A stretch of DNA of 33,553 bases from assembly GCA_019633425.1 (NCBI GenBank), contig WSUB01000293.1, positions 1-33,553 on the forward strand. Direction: 5' to 3'. The notes under the pieces were generated by a model. That model did no database searches, was not told where the DNA came from, and worked only from the letters and a program-made list of their open reading frames with translations. This document shows positions 9,918 to 19,820 of this stretch, in pieces. A program made the translations under genes and the position numbers. The stretch is from Tulasnella sp. 424. Its lineage: Eukaryota; Basidiomycota; Agaricomycetes; Cantharellales; Tulasnellaceae. Position 1 is the stretch's first letter. Every line of letters starts with the position of its first letter.

Positions 9918-10341
9918 AGCGCATCGACAGGGTAGCAGCGGTCAAGCGCTACCGGGACGTCTACAAGTTGACCCAAAGAGGTCCTCAAGCGGTCTGGTCG
10001 GACAGCGAGGACTTTTGGGGCTTTAATACACTCGGTCGAGAGGTCAAAGACCTGGAAGGCAAGGCCCGGGAGGCGGGAGGGGGTAGGATGGACATGTAGG
10101 GGGTTATGGTTCAAAAACGAATGGAAAAAAGAAAAAAAGACCAAACACAAGTAAACATTGAAGCGAGAAAATGCGCCTGAAGTGAGACCCGGCAACCCGA
10201 TTGACCGGTTTTGTCATTGAAACTCTTGGTTCCATCATTCTTTGTCTCTTTTGGGCACCCAAGGAACAAGAGCAGATTTGAGGTGAGAGGGAAAGGCGTG
10301 AGGTGTGTGACGAGATGTCTGTGTTAGAGTGAAAAAATAAA
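9918..10341. other. Host-insert remainder, no clear gene
   Basis: A 63-codon plus-strand ORF (9908-10,099, MKSKRIDRVAAVKRYRDVYK) is the only candidate and is unsupported. The rest is A-rich and T-rich sequence up to the direct repeat. Confidence 0.3.
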
Positions 10342-10362
10342 ATAATACATATGCCTACACTA
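10342..10362 (+). repeat. 21-bp direct repeat, right copy
   Basis: Identical to 6,598-6,618. It ends with the transposase TAG (10,362-10,360 on the minus strand). Confidence 0.85.
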
Positions 10363-13300
10363 ATCATCCTCGAGCTCATCCTCATCATCATAGATATAAG
10401 TAGCGTGCTCAAACACACCGGGACGCCGTACAAAGGTCCACTTTGATCCATTTCGGATCCGCCCCACCACAGCGCGAAGCGCCGAGGCATCAACAATCTC
10501 CCGTGCGCCGTGCCGTTCATATTCGAAAAAGTTGTAGGTATCGACGGATGTGTCGCATGAGTGGATATCGAGAAGGACGAGTGTCTCGTCCTGATTCTGC
10601 TTGATGGCCGGATTTTGACGCAGACGGAGGACAAAAACTCTTTCGAGTTCACCGAAAAAGGTCCGTCCATCCAATACAGGCCTTACAGTCCTGTTTCGAG
10701 CAAGTGCATCTACCAGAAGCTCGTACTGGCAAAACGTGGCAAGCCGCTGGTTTTCCTCAAGGCGATTGCTTCCATGGACCGATGACACAGTGTCGCCATC
10801 CTTGAGTTGGATCTTTGTGTACTGCGAGATCTTCTTGGGGAGGTGGGAAAGGACTGATGCACGGTTTGATAGGTGGTTACGTGTCATGAGGTACACGGCG
10901 ATGCGATTTCGGAGTGAAGCGAACTCGCTCGGATCAAGCCGGATAACTCGGCGAGGCCCATGGAGCTTAATATCCGAATACGGACCATCCTCCTCTGCCT
11001 CCCAGCCGGTTGTTGTATGAGGATCGTAGGCGAGTGTGTAGCGGGGCAGGGCATCATGGAGGTTGAACGTGTTGCGGATGGCAAGGAGGGTTTGGGTTTC
11101 GAGAATGCGCCGGTTGAGGGAGGTGTATGGGTGTTTTCTTGAAGTTACTGCTCGGAGTAACCGGCTACAATATCTCTCCATGACCCAACACCAATACCCC
11201 CACAATGGTCCTGACTGTTCCATAAGGTCAACGAGGTGGAGCCAGGTATGCACGGTGATCAAGCATGTCGGTAGTCGAGCAGGATCATATTGGTAGAAGA
11301 TACTGCAGACAGCTGGTCAGTAAATCAGCCACATAACGTACAAGAAGACAGACTTACTCTTCATATTCCTCATACCACTTGACTATATCTGCCCGTAGGA
11401 TGTCGCGCTCGGCACGGGTACTGACAAACGAAAGGAGGCGATTGATGATGTTGATCAAGAGAGAAAAGTGCTTGTAATATTTTGGCCTGGAGAACCGATT
11501 GCGGAGAAGGATTGGCGCATAGAGAGTGAACCACACCACATAGGCTTCCGCTGTGAAGAAGGTGCGGTCCTCAGCGATGTTAGGAATCCGACGCCCAAAC
11601 GAGGATGGTATAGTCGCATTTGCGGTGACGGTGGCAGTGCCAATCTCCTTCCAGACCTTGTCGGAAAAGATGTAGGTTTCGCGACCGTTCTTGATCCCTT
11701 TAAAGTCGCCAGAAAGGAGTTTGGTGTAGTTCTTGAGGAGATTCTCGAGGAGGTGCATGAAATCAAGGGGAAAGGAATAGGGGAAGCAGATACCGGGAAG
11801 GCGGGATAGGACTGGGGTGCAATTGATACCGAACTGCTGTTGAAGCTCTTGCCGATCCTTGACAGTTGGTGCGGCATCGACAAGCTTTGCACGGGTGATA
11901 AACTCGTCATGGGGGATCGTTGCGAGATTGTTGGTTGTCAGCGGGTTGGCAGGATAGCCAGCTGGGCGTTTCATCGGTACATAGTGGATCCGGTTGCTTG
12001 AGTTTACAATCGGAACTCCTTCGATCCGGCAAAAGCGGCAAGGGTGCTTGGCATTGTGGTTTTTGGTGCAGGTGAGGGCGGAGGCAACAGCTGGCATGTC
12101 GCCCGATCCAAGAGGACCATAGACATGAAGATCGAACATGCCATCCGCCTCGGCGTCGTATGTCGGGACACCCTGAGCAGCTTGAACCATCTCTTCAGCA
12201 TACACCCACATGAAACTATTAAAGCTCTTCGGCTTTTTAGGTCCAGGGATAAGGCCAATACAGATAACATTCTCCCATTGATAGCGGATTGCGGGGTCGA
12301 GGTTCATGTTGAGAAGTATAATCGGCCATGCCGTGTGCTTCGCCCGCTTGAACACTTGGAACCCATCCGTCATGCATCCAACAAAGACATCCCGTGGATC
12401 TGAGAAATACTTGCGGTCGAGCTGCTTGCCGTCCACCGTAACATATGACTGGCGAAGTCTGCGGTAAAGCTTCGAGTCGTAGACGTCCGAAATCCTCTCG
12501 TCACTCCGGTGCAAGTTGTCATCTTGGTGCTCTGCACGGTACCGCATCATGTGTGCCGAAGTGGTATTGGCGTAGAGGGATTGGATCTGGGGGAGGAAAG
12601 GGAGGTAATGAAACTGTTTGTACGGTTTTCCATTTGGGCAACGTCGAGGATGGCGGCAGTACATGCAGCGAGAGAGCCTTGCGTATTTGCCAGTGAATGC
12701 CATGCACGAGGCAAGGCACATGTCGTAGCGTACGAACGATAAGCCACCGCTAAGTTGCTTCATTTCACAATGAAGGACTTTGAGAGACGGTAGGGGAAGT
12801 TCGGGGAAGGTGCGCCGGAGCTTGTGGAACGCGTTGTGGCCGAGATTGATTTCCATCTGTAACTTGTAGGCTTTGATGCTGGTGAACTCTGGCGACTCAG
12901 GTGTTATTGCAGAGAGACCTACAATGAAACTTTTGGTCAGAGATGATCATTAAGCCCGGTGATGCCCACTTACGGATACGAGCGGCTTGCAGGTCTGCAA
13001 TCTCTTTGAGCATTGTATCTGCATCAAATTCCTCCAGAGTTGGTTGGCGATAAAGTGGGGGTGTGGTCGGCTCGTCCATGAGCCCTGTCCGCTCGATGAC
13101 TGGCAACATGCGGTTATCATCCCCCAGTATGTCAATCCATTCCTGGTTCTCCTGGTTCTCTTCGCTCTCCTCGTTGAGATCTACACTGGGACCTGCAGGT
13201 AGAGCGGAGGGATCTGGTGGTTGGGGTTGTGATGGTGGATGAGATGGGCTTGGGGTTGCTGAATGAGATGAGCTGGGGGTCGGGCTTGGGATCGCTTCCC

Positions 13301-13664
13301 GAGAATGGCTTGGGGTCACTGGCTGGGACGGACTTGGAACCGCTGACTGGAGTGAGCTTGAGACCGCCGACTGGGAGGGGCTTGGAATCGCTGACTGGGA
13401 GGGGCTTGGAATCGCTGACTGGGAAGGGCTTGAAACCGCCGACTGGGAGGGGCTTGGAGTCGCTGGCTGGAGTGGGTTTGGGGTCACCGGTGGAGATAGG
13501 TTTGGGATCGCCAGCTGAGATGGATCTTGAGGTGCTTTAGCTTGTCTTATATGTCTCGACACAGTTGAGGGGTGTACGCTTGCTCCACAGTGCGGGCAAA
13601 TGACCCGTTTTGGCTGCGGTTTGACAGAGGACTTTTTGCGAACAGATAAGGAGGGAGCTACCAT
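10360..13664 (-). CDS. Tnp2-type transposase (Plavaka/CACTA), intact
   Basis: Three exons, 13,664-12,974, 12,918-11,358 and 11,302-10,360, with 55-nt introns at 12,919-12,973 and 11,303-11,357. Together they give 1,064 residues with no frame break. The N-terminus has a zinc-finger motif CPHCGASVHPSTVSRHIRQ, then an 8-residue Ser/Pro repeat. The core matches the Tnp2 family: CMYCRHPRRCPNGKP, FVGCMTDGFQVFK (probable first catalytic Asp, about residue 415), GSGDMPAVA, HPCRFCRIEGV and FPLDFMHLLENLLKNYTKL. It is expected to cut at the element ends. The C-terminal exon is family-typical, finishing with an acidic tail DDEDELEDD. The intact frame suggests recent activity. Tnp2 assignment is by motif recognition; the exact clade is inferred. 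Confidence 0.9.
13247..13520 (-). repeat. 24-bp minisatellite coding for an 8-residue Ser/Pro/Gln repeat
   Basis: About eleven degenerate 24-bp units inside transposase exon 1. Each encodes a variant of SPSQSAIP, so the length stays in frame. This forms a flexible linker between the zinc finger and the catalytic core. Confidence 0.8.
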
Positions 13665-14021
13665 GGTTGTGTCAAGGTGGTTTAGGGGTAACGGAGGATT
13701 TGGGACTGGGGAGAGGGTAGTGAATGATCAGTACGATGTGATTTATAGTAGTGGACGGAATTCAAATCACCTTGAGTAACCTCTTGAGCCTGGTACAATC
13801 CACTTGGGAGACTACATGCGGTCTTGCAGCAACAGCTAGGGGATTTTCGCCGTGCATTTGTTGCCAAGTTGTTATTCGAGGGCCGTTAATCGGAGAGATG
13901 CAGTGGGTGGTTGGGTAGGGGGATTGGTTTCGTTAACGTTTGAAACAAACACACATAAACAACGAACTTAGAAGACAAGACGGAAGTTGAACTGAAGATC
14001 AACCCATATATTGTTGCTAAG
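13665..14021. promoter_or_regulatory. Spacer between ORF2 stop and transposase start
   Basis: A 357-bp gap between two co-oriented minus-strand genes. It should hold the ORF2 3' end and the transposase promoter. No convincing TATA or other motif was identified. Confidence 0.35.
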
Positions 14022-15462
14022 CTAAGATGAGGACATAGATATGTCGGATACATCGCTATCTTCATCTGCAGCTTGAGTTCCTTCCAATGAATTTCCGCTC
14101 ACTCCTGCCCCACCCTCCGAGTCATTACCCGTCGTAGAACGAAGGCCTTGTCCGTGATCCCCTACTTGAAGCACATCTTGAGGTTGCGATCCCTCGGTTT
14201 GTTGATTCTCCAACGGATCATCCTCCTCGCTGCTGTAGCCATCGCAAGGTTGAGATGACGGAAAGGTTGAGAGGTCGGATATGTCGGAAGTTGAAATACT
14301 GTGAGACGGCGACAAAAACCTTGTGTTACCCGAATTCGGAGCCTGTTCAGTCGCCAGGGATACGGGAATAGTACCCGGAACATGCAAAGGGGAATGTGAA
14401 CTTTGGTAGCTTGAAGGGCGACGGTGGGGAATGGCAAGGATGGTAGCTGCTCGGATACTGCTTGAGCCACATACACGTGCACGTGGTGAGTTCGGAGGAG
14501 TAACTTGCAAAGAAGGTTGTCCGCCAAACGAAGCGCCAGCTGCATTTGGTACTACTGTTGAGTCGTTGATGGCTGTGTAGTAAATAGACGTTTCGGCCTC
14601 CAAGTAGTCTGTACATCGCCGGTACGATTGTCAACACATTGTTCGAAATAGATCAAAATATACGTATTCTTACCTTCATGAGTGGTAGATTCTGGGTCTC
14701 CTGCTTGAATGCCAACACTCTGGTACTGCACTTGACCTTGGCTCAAAGTTGGCCCAAAGGGATTGATTTCCAGCTGGCTGCCTTGCCCAAGACTTGGTCC
14801 AGGCGGGTCTGGGTTTTCGTCGTCGATATTTGTGGGGTTTACTGCCACAATGCAACAATGAGAAAATGGCCGTCCCAGCGAGTGAAGGGGACAAAACAAC
14901 CTACCTCCGTCGGAGTATTGCCGTCTTCTTTTGAGTCTTCCTTGAGGTGGATTCGTCTCATTGCGATAATTGTGTTCATTTGAATTGAAGCGCAAGAAAG
15001 TATGCCCAAACAGGTCAAGGTGGCTTGCGCACAACACGTGCTTAAGCGAACACGGGCAGACCAGAACAAGAGGTGCAAGTGCCTTACGCTGGCAGGCAGC
15101 ACAGCGCTCGGAGACATGATAGCCAAGCTCCCAGTGGGGCAGGCTATCATTAGGGATGGAGGCCGGGGGACCTGGTTGGCGTAAGTCTCATTAACTGAGC
15201 GGTCAAGAATAGAATTCGACTCTCATACCTTCACTGCCTGCTGCAGGTGGCACATCTATGTCAGCGACAATCCTGTGTCTAGTGGCTCTTGAAGGCTGAG
15301 GAGTTGATTGTGCAAGCGGAGCTAAAATAATCAAGGGGCAGTGGTCAGTCCCAATCGCCATTGACAGAAAGTCCCGGCGACACAGGGCGACACTCAGCAA
15401 CACTTACGCAAGTTGACACCATCACCAGAACCCCCTCCATCAGACGTAGTAGGGAGCTTCAT
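14022..15462 (-). CDS. Transposon ORF2, unknown function, Cys-cluster plus acidic Ser-rich tail
   Basis: Five exons fit perfectly in phase: 15,462-15,408, 15,321-15,229, 15,171-14,905, 14,841-14,674 and 14,608-14,022, giving 389 residues. The introns (86, 57, 63 and 65 nt) all start GTAAG, GTATG or GTAGG and end AG. The N-terminus is disordered. The third exon holds a Cys/His cluster, SERCAACQRKAL and CPCSLKHVLC, then a basic patch RLKRRRQYSD; together these look like a zinc-binding, possibly DNA- or protein-binding module. The C-terminal half is Ser/Pro-rich with an acidic end (EDSDVSDISMSSS). The gene lies inside the element, upstream of and co-oriented with the transposase, so an accessory role in transposition is a reasonable inference. 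I recognise no named family. Confidence 0.75.
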
Positions 15463-16012
15463 GGAAATAATTGCAGAGAGGCCTAGAGGGTAGGTGAGTG
15501 GCGGCGAGTTCAGTCATAGTGAGAAGAGGTCTTATACACCGTCGCGTAGAGAGAGTGAAAGAAGTTCGTCAAGTTCAAACGAACAGTTGAACTGGCGTGA
15601 GACACAGTTTGAACTTCAACCGCATTACGTCCAACAGCAAGCGGGCATTATTCATTGGAAATTGCTTTATTATCTCACCACACTGCAAAAGTATACCCTG
15701 CAAGTCTATTTGCGATTTGAAGGTCCGTACAGCATGTTTCTACCCTATTTAAGGCTGCTGACTACACTGCCCAACACACCCCTGCCACGTCTGGCCACTC
15801 ACCGACATCAACGGCGAACCCCGGATCTGACCCCTACCTAACCTCGAGTTTTTTGCCCTGCAAAATTAAACCTTGGGTCGCTCTATTCCAGGTTTTTGCA
15901 CAGGAGGTTCAATCCCCGAATTCGAGTGAGTACCCGTGGCTGCTTTGACGCATCCTCAAGCTCCTCTCATATCCTCCGTAACCCTAGGCTTTCCACAATC
16001 ACATCAAACCCA
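15463..16012. promoter_or_regulatory. Divergent promoter region between ORF2 and ORF3
   Basis: 550 bp between the ORF2 ATG (minus) and the chosen ORF3 ATG (plus). A TATA-like CTATTTAAG lies on the plus strand at 15,745-15,753. An open frame without ATG precedes ORF3 from 15,896. No other motif was identified. Confidence 0.4.
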
Positions 16013-19000
16013 ATGGAGTCGCAACCGCCCAGCAAGCAGCATTTTCGATCAGGAGCACTTCGTTCTGACATGTTATCGGAGTTATTTCCACTGCCAGACG
16101 ATTTGGATGACACTATGCGTCATGATCCAGAGGGCGCACGATTTCGTAGCTCTGATGTTTTCCAACACCAACTCAAAACGCCACCGGGTCCCATCATCTC
16201 CGTCCCACCCTTTCAATCACCATCAATCAGCTCACCAAGGACGGAAATGGCTTGCGAAGATCAGTACTCCTCATCAAAATCAGAATTTCATCTTTCCCCT
16301 CGATCCCCAGCCCGTGGCTTTAACGGCATTGAGGCCTCAAACTCCCAGTTTGTTTATTCTTCTCCCTTCACATCTCCAAGACACCCGCCTGCAGCTCAGC
16401 GGCTGAATCTTGCGTCCACAAGGCACGGCAAACTCCAGAAATCGACCCTCGAATCCGCCATTCAGGGTATTGGCCAGGAAATCGAATCACCTGCACTCAC
16501 TCTCTCATCTTCCCAATTTGACGCCACGTTCAGGCTGCAGACCTCAAGGAGTTCGGCTCGCGAAACTTCTAGACTTGATGAAATTCCCGCTGCTTCGCCA
16601 TCAGACCAACTTGATTTGCCCCGAAGTCCGCCGATCACAAGCCCGGGGGCTAATGGACTCGTTGTTTCACCTGCGGCGGATCACCGACTCCAAGTTTCTG
16701 CTCCAGCAGATGCTATGGACCTCCAGCTTATAATCGCGGCCGACTCACCGCCGTCTTGTGCCGCGTGTGGATATGTACCCCACTCATTCGTCTCCCACCT
16801 TTCAAAAGTCCGCTCTCTAACAATTTTAATGCGGAATCCGACAGCACCCAATCAAGCGGATTCCACGTTGGAGCCTGATATAGGTGACGGTGACCCCCCA
16901 AGTCGTGCTACACGGGCTTCAAAATCAAAGGCCACAGGTCAACCGGTGCGTACCTCATTTGATGCGTGTTCTTCAGTCCCAATGACTTAACGTCTTGCTT
17001 ACTAATTGCGTGCTCATTACCTTGGCATCTAGAACGCGAAGACTTCCTCTTCGGTACGTGTTGATTCACTGATATCTTAGCTTCCAGTTTACCGATTGTG
17101 TGCCGTTCTCTCTTTATTGCCTTGGTATCTAGAAAGCCAAAACTTCAGTACGTGTTCGTTTGTTGATATAGCTTCTAGTTACATTTACTGATTGCGCGTC
17201 GGTCGCTCTTGACTGCCTCTGTACTAGAACACGAAGACTTCCTCTTCGGTACGTGTTTACTCGTCGACATCTTAGCTTCCGGCTTACTGATCATATGCCA
17301 TTCTCTCTTGACTGCCTCTGTATCTAGAACACAAAGACTTCATCTTTGGTACGTGTTTATTCATCGATATCGTAGCTTCCGGCTTACTATCGTGTACCGT
17401 TCTCTCTTGACTGCCTCTGTATCTAGAACGCGAAGACTTCCGCTTCTGTAGGTATTTATTCATTCAATACCTCAGCTTCCAGTTCACTGATCGCGCACCG
17501 TTTTCTTTATTGCCTTGGTATCTAGAAAGCCAAAACTTCGGTACGCGTTTGTTTGTTGATATAGCTTCTAGTTACATTTACTGATTGCGCGCCGGTCGCT
17601 CTTGACTGCCTCTGTACTAGAATACTTCATCTTCGGTACGTATTTATTCGTCGATATCGTAGCTTCCGGCTTACTGATCATGCACCGTTCTCTCTTTATT
17701 GCCTGGGTATCTAGAAAGCAAAAATCTCCGTATGTATTTGTTTGTTGATAAAGTTTCTAGTTACATTTACTGATTGCGCATCGGTCGCACTTGACTGCCT
17801 CTGTATCTAGAACGCGAAGACTTCCTCTTCGGTACGTGTTTATTCGTCAATATCTTAGCTTCCGGCTTACTGATCGTGTGCTGTTCTCTCTTGACTGCCT
17901 CTGTATCTAGAACACGAAGACTTCCGCTTCTGTACGTATTTATTCAATCGATACCTCAGCTTCCAGCTCACTGATCGCGCACCGTTTTCTTTATTGCCTT
18001 GGTATCTAGAATACCAAAACTTCGGTATGTATTTGTTTGTTGATATAGCTTCTGGTTAACGTTTACTGATTGCGCGTCGGCTGCTCTCGACTGCCTCTGT
18101 ATCTAGAACTCAAAGACTTCCTCGGTACGTGTTTTATTCATCAATCTTAGCTTACAGCTTACTGATCACGCACCGTTTTCTTTATTGCCTTGGTATCTAG
18201 AATACCAAAACTTCGGTATGTATTTGTTTGTTGATATAGCTTCTGGTCAAAATTTTCTGATTCACTCTCGACTGCCTCTATATCTAGAATCCAAAGCGCG
18301 GAACGGGTAAGACAGCTCAAGAGCCAAGCACCGATGTTGATGCCAATGCGGTGACCGAGGAAACACCCCAGCATGGCCGCAAGGAGCCTGACGGTAAGAG
18401 CCAAATCGAACCAGAGCCGCATACACTAATGATGACCATCGACCACTTCAGCCGTGGACATCGATCAATCTGCAGACCAAAATCCTTCCCGCAAACAAAA
18501 GTCCGGAGCTGTGCCTACAGTCGAAGATCAAGCCAACTCAAATAGTGGTGGTTCCAACGGCACAGATGGTCCCCAAACAAAGAAGTCCAAGAAGGCAACC
18601 GCTTCAGTGAAGACATCAGCAACTACTGTCACGGTCTCGTCTCGTTCCTCAGGCACATCAAAGTCGTCAGTCACTGCTCCCAAGAAGCCCGCTCCGTCGA
18701 CGGATAAGTCTTCGACCACAAAGAAAAAAGATCCAGCCCCTCAGAAATCCGCGCTTGTTGCCGCACAGAAGGCTCTCCTCGAGAGGGAGAATGCGGATCT
18801 TAAAGGTATCACATTAGCTTTTCTTTGTTGTCCTGTACCTGAACCTCCAATTCATTTTTGGAATAGCTTTACTTGAGGAAAAGGAGGCCGAGGTCTTGCG
18901 GCTGCAGGATGATAACATCAAAGCACAGCAAGAGTTCAATGCCAAGTCTCGTCTCATCCCTCGCCCACCAGGAGAACGTGGAAAAGGCGGATGGAACCTC

Positions 19001-19820
19001 CAGCAGCACATGGGCTTGGCAGACGATAATGCTACAGCGATATTCGGGTGAGTGATCAGACCATTATTTCTTACATGCGTATTCTCATCTCCCTCTACTC
19101 CGGGATAGCGCTGTGTTCGCTATGCCATATACGAGTCGCAGCTCAATCCAAAGTTGAAGATCAACCAGCAGGACGAGAAGGCGCTGTTCACATGCTATGC
19201 GGTTGTGGGTACTTCTGTTTTCTTCGTGATGTTCTCTGCTGAGTTGACCAATTTGGCAGGTCAAGCAACGCTTCCCTTATATGGCACAGTTCGAAGGAAA
19301 TTGGGCAACGCGGGAGTTCATAAAAGGGATTTGTCAAAACGCTCGCCGTCAAGGTCTGTTTTTTTCCCTGCCGCTTTCTAATCTAAACATGTGCTTACAA
19401 GTAACGGAAACAAACCACAGGCAAGCCCAAGGCCAATTCAAGCAACGCCAGCAAGGGCAAGGGCAAGGGCAAAGGCAAGAATAAGGGAAGAAAGCTCAGG
19501 ACGACATTGTTAGTGGCGATGACGGAAACGGCATCGCTGAAGATGATGAGGATGATGAGGATGACCAGGATATCGATGGCAACAATGGCGAGGATAGCGA
19601 CCGTGGCGATGACGGTAACAATGGCGACGACGGCGAAATCGATGGCGACGACATCGAAAGCGAGGTCGAGGGTGCGATAGATGATGATCAGGAGGTTGAG
19701 GAAGTTGAAGAGGTCGAGGATATGGAAGAGAATGTAGCAGAGGGTGAGGAGGAGGAGGAGGAGGAGGAGGAGGAGGAGGAAGATCATGGGAGTGGAATGG
19801 ACGAGGATGACAGCGATTAA
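16013..19820 (+). CDS. Transposon ORF3: disordered protein with a 13-microexon array, coiled coil, conserved C-terminal domain, basic and acidic tails
   Basis: Exons: 16,013-16,945; thirteen microexons of 15-21 nt between 17,033 and 18,215; 18,288-18,393; 18,452-18,805; 18,867-19,047; 19,109-19,204; 19,260-19,353; 19,421-19,820. The first exon is Ser/Pro-rich with a CAACGYVPHSFVSH motif. The microexons encode (N/K)xKTS(SS) repeats. Then come a Lys/Ser/Thr-rich region and a short coiled coil (ALLERENADLK plus LLEEKEAEVLRLQDDN). A domain I recall from other agaricomycete transposon-linked proteins follows (LIPRPPGERGKGGWNLQQHM, then FPYMAQFEGNWATREFI), and a KGKGKGKGKNK run with a long Asp/Glu tail ends it. 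Two 1-nt shifts are needed in the C-terminal part: near 19,031 (YSDIR restored into RCVRYAIYES) and near 19,490 (basic to acidic frame). The donor at 19,205 (GTGGGT) is weak. Alternatives: recent decay or sequence error at those two points. Confidence 0.65.
17033..18287 (+). repeat. Tandem exon-intron repeat array (13 microexons)
   Basis: Units of about 93-102 bp, each made of a microexon and an intron. Exons: 17,033-053, 17,133-147, 17,228-248, 17,328-348, 17,427-447, 17,526-540, 17,621-635, 17,715-729, 17,811-831, 17,911-931, 18,010-024, 18,107-124 and 18,201-215. Their lengths are 21, 15, 21, 21, 21, 15, 15, 15, 21, 21, 15, 18 and 15. Each is preceded by CTAG and followed by GTACGT, GTATGT, GTAGGT or GTACGC; most introns carry a CTGAT branch-like site. 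The intron after each exon is 72-82 nt. Translated in phase 0 they give units such as NAKTSSS, KAKTS, NTKTSAS and KAKIS, 78 residues in total, and the frame enters exon 18,288 still open. Confidence 0.8.
19741..19782 (+). repeat. GAG microsatellite coding for poly-Glu
   Basis: A run of GAG/GAA codons within the acidic tail of ORF3. It is in frame with the Asp/Glu-rich C-terminus that ends at TAA 19,818-19,820. Confidence 0.8.

Larger units (their letters stand above)
6619..10341. other. Host-derived insert inside the transposon
   Basis: This 3.7-kb block separates the left end of the element from the transposase. It contains an intron-bearing FAS1 fragment and a Ser/Thr-rich ORF region unrelated to transposition. 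It is bounded exactly by the 21-bp direct repeats. Deleting the block with one repeat copy would put the left terminal region directly against the transposase 3' end with its stop codon intact. Retained introns mean the copy came from DNA rather than mRNA. Confidence 0.65.

Noticed and set aside
16946..18287. Array as a plain non-coding minisatellite in one 1.3-kb intron
   Set aside because: Not excluded, but it does not explain why all 13 exon-like parts are multiples of three with intact splice sites while the intron parts vary freely.
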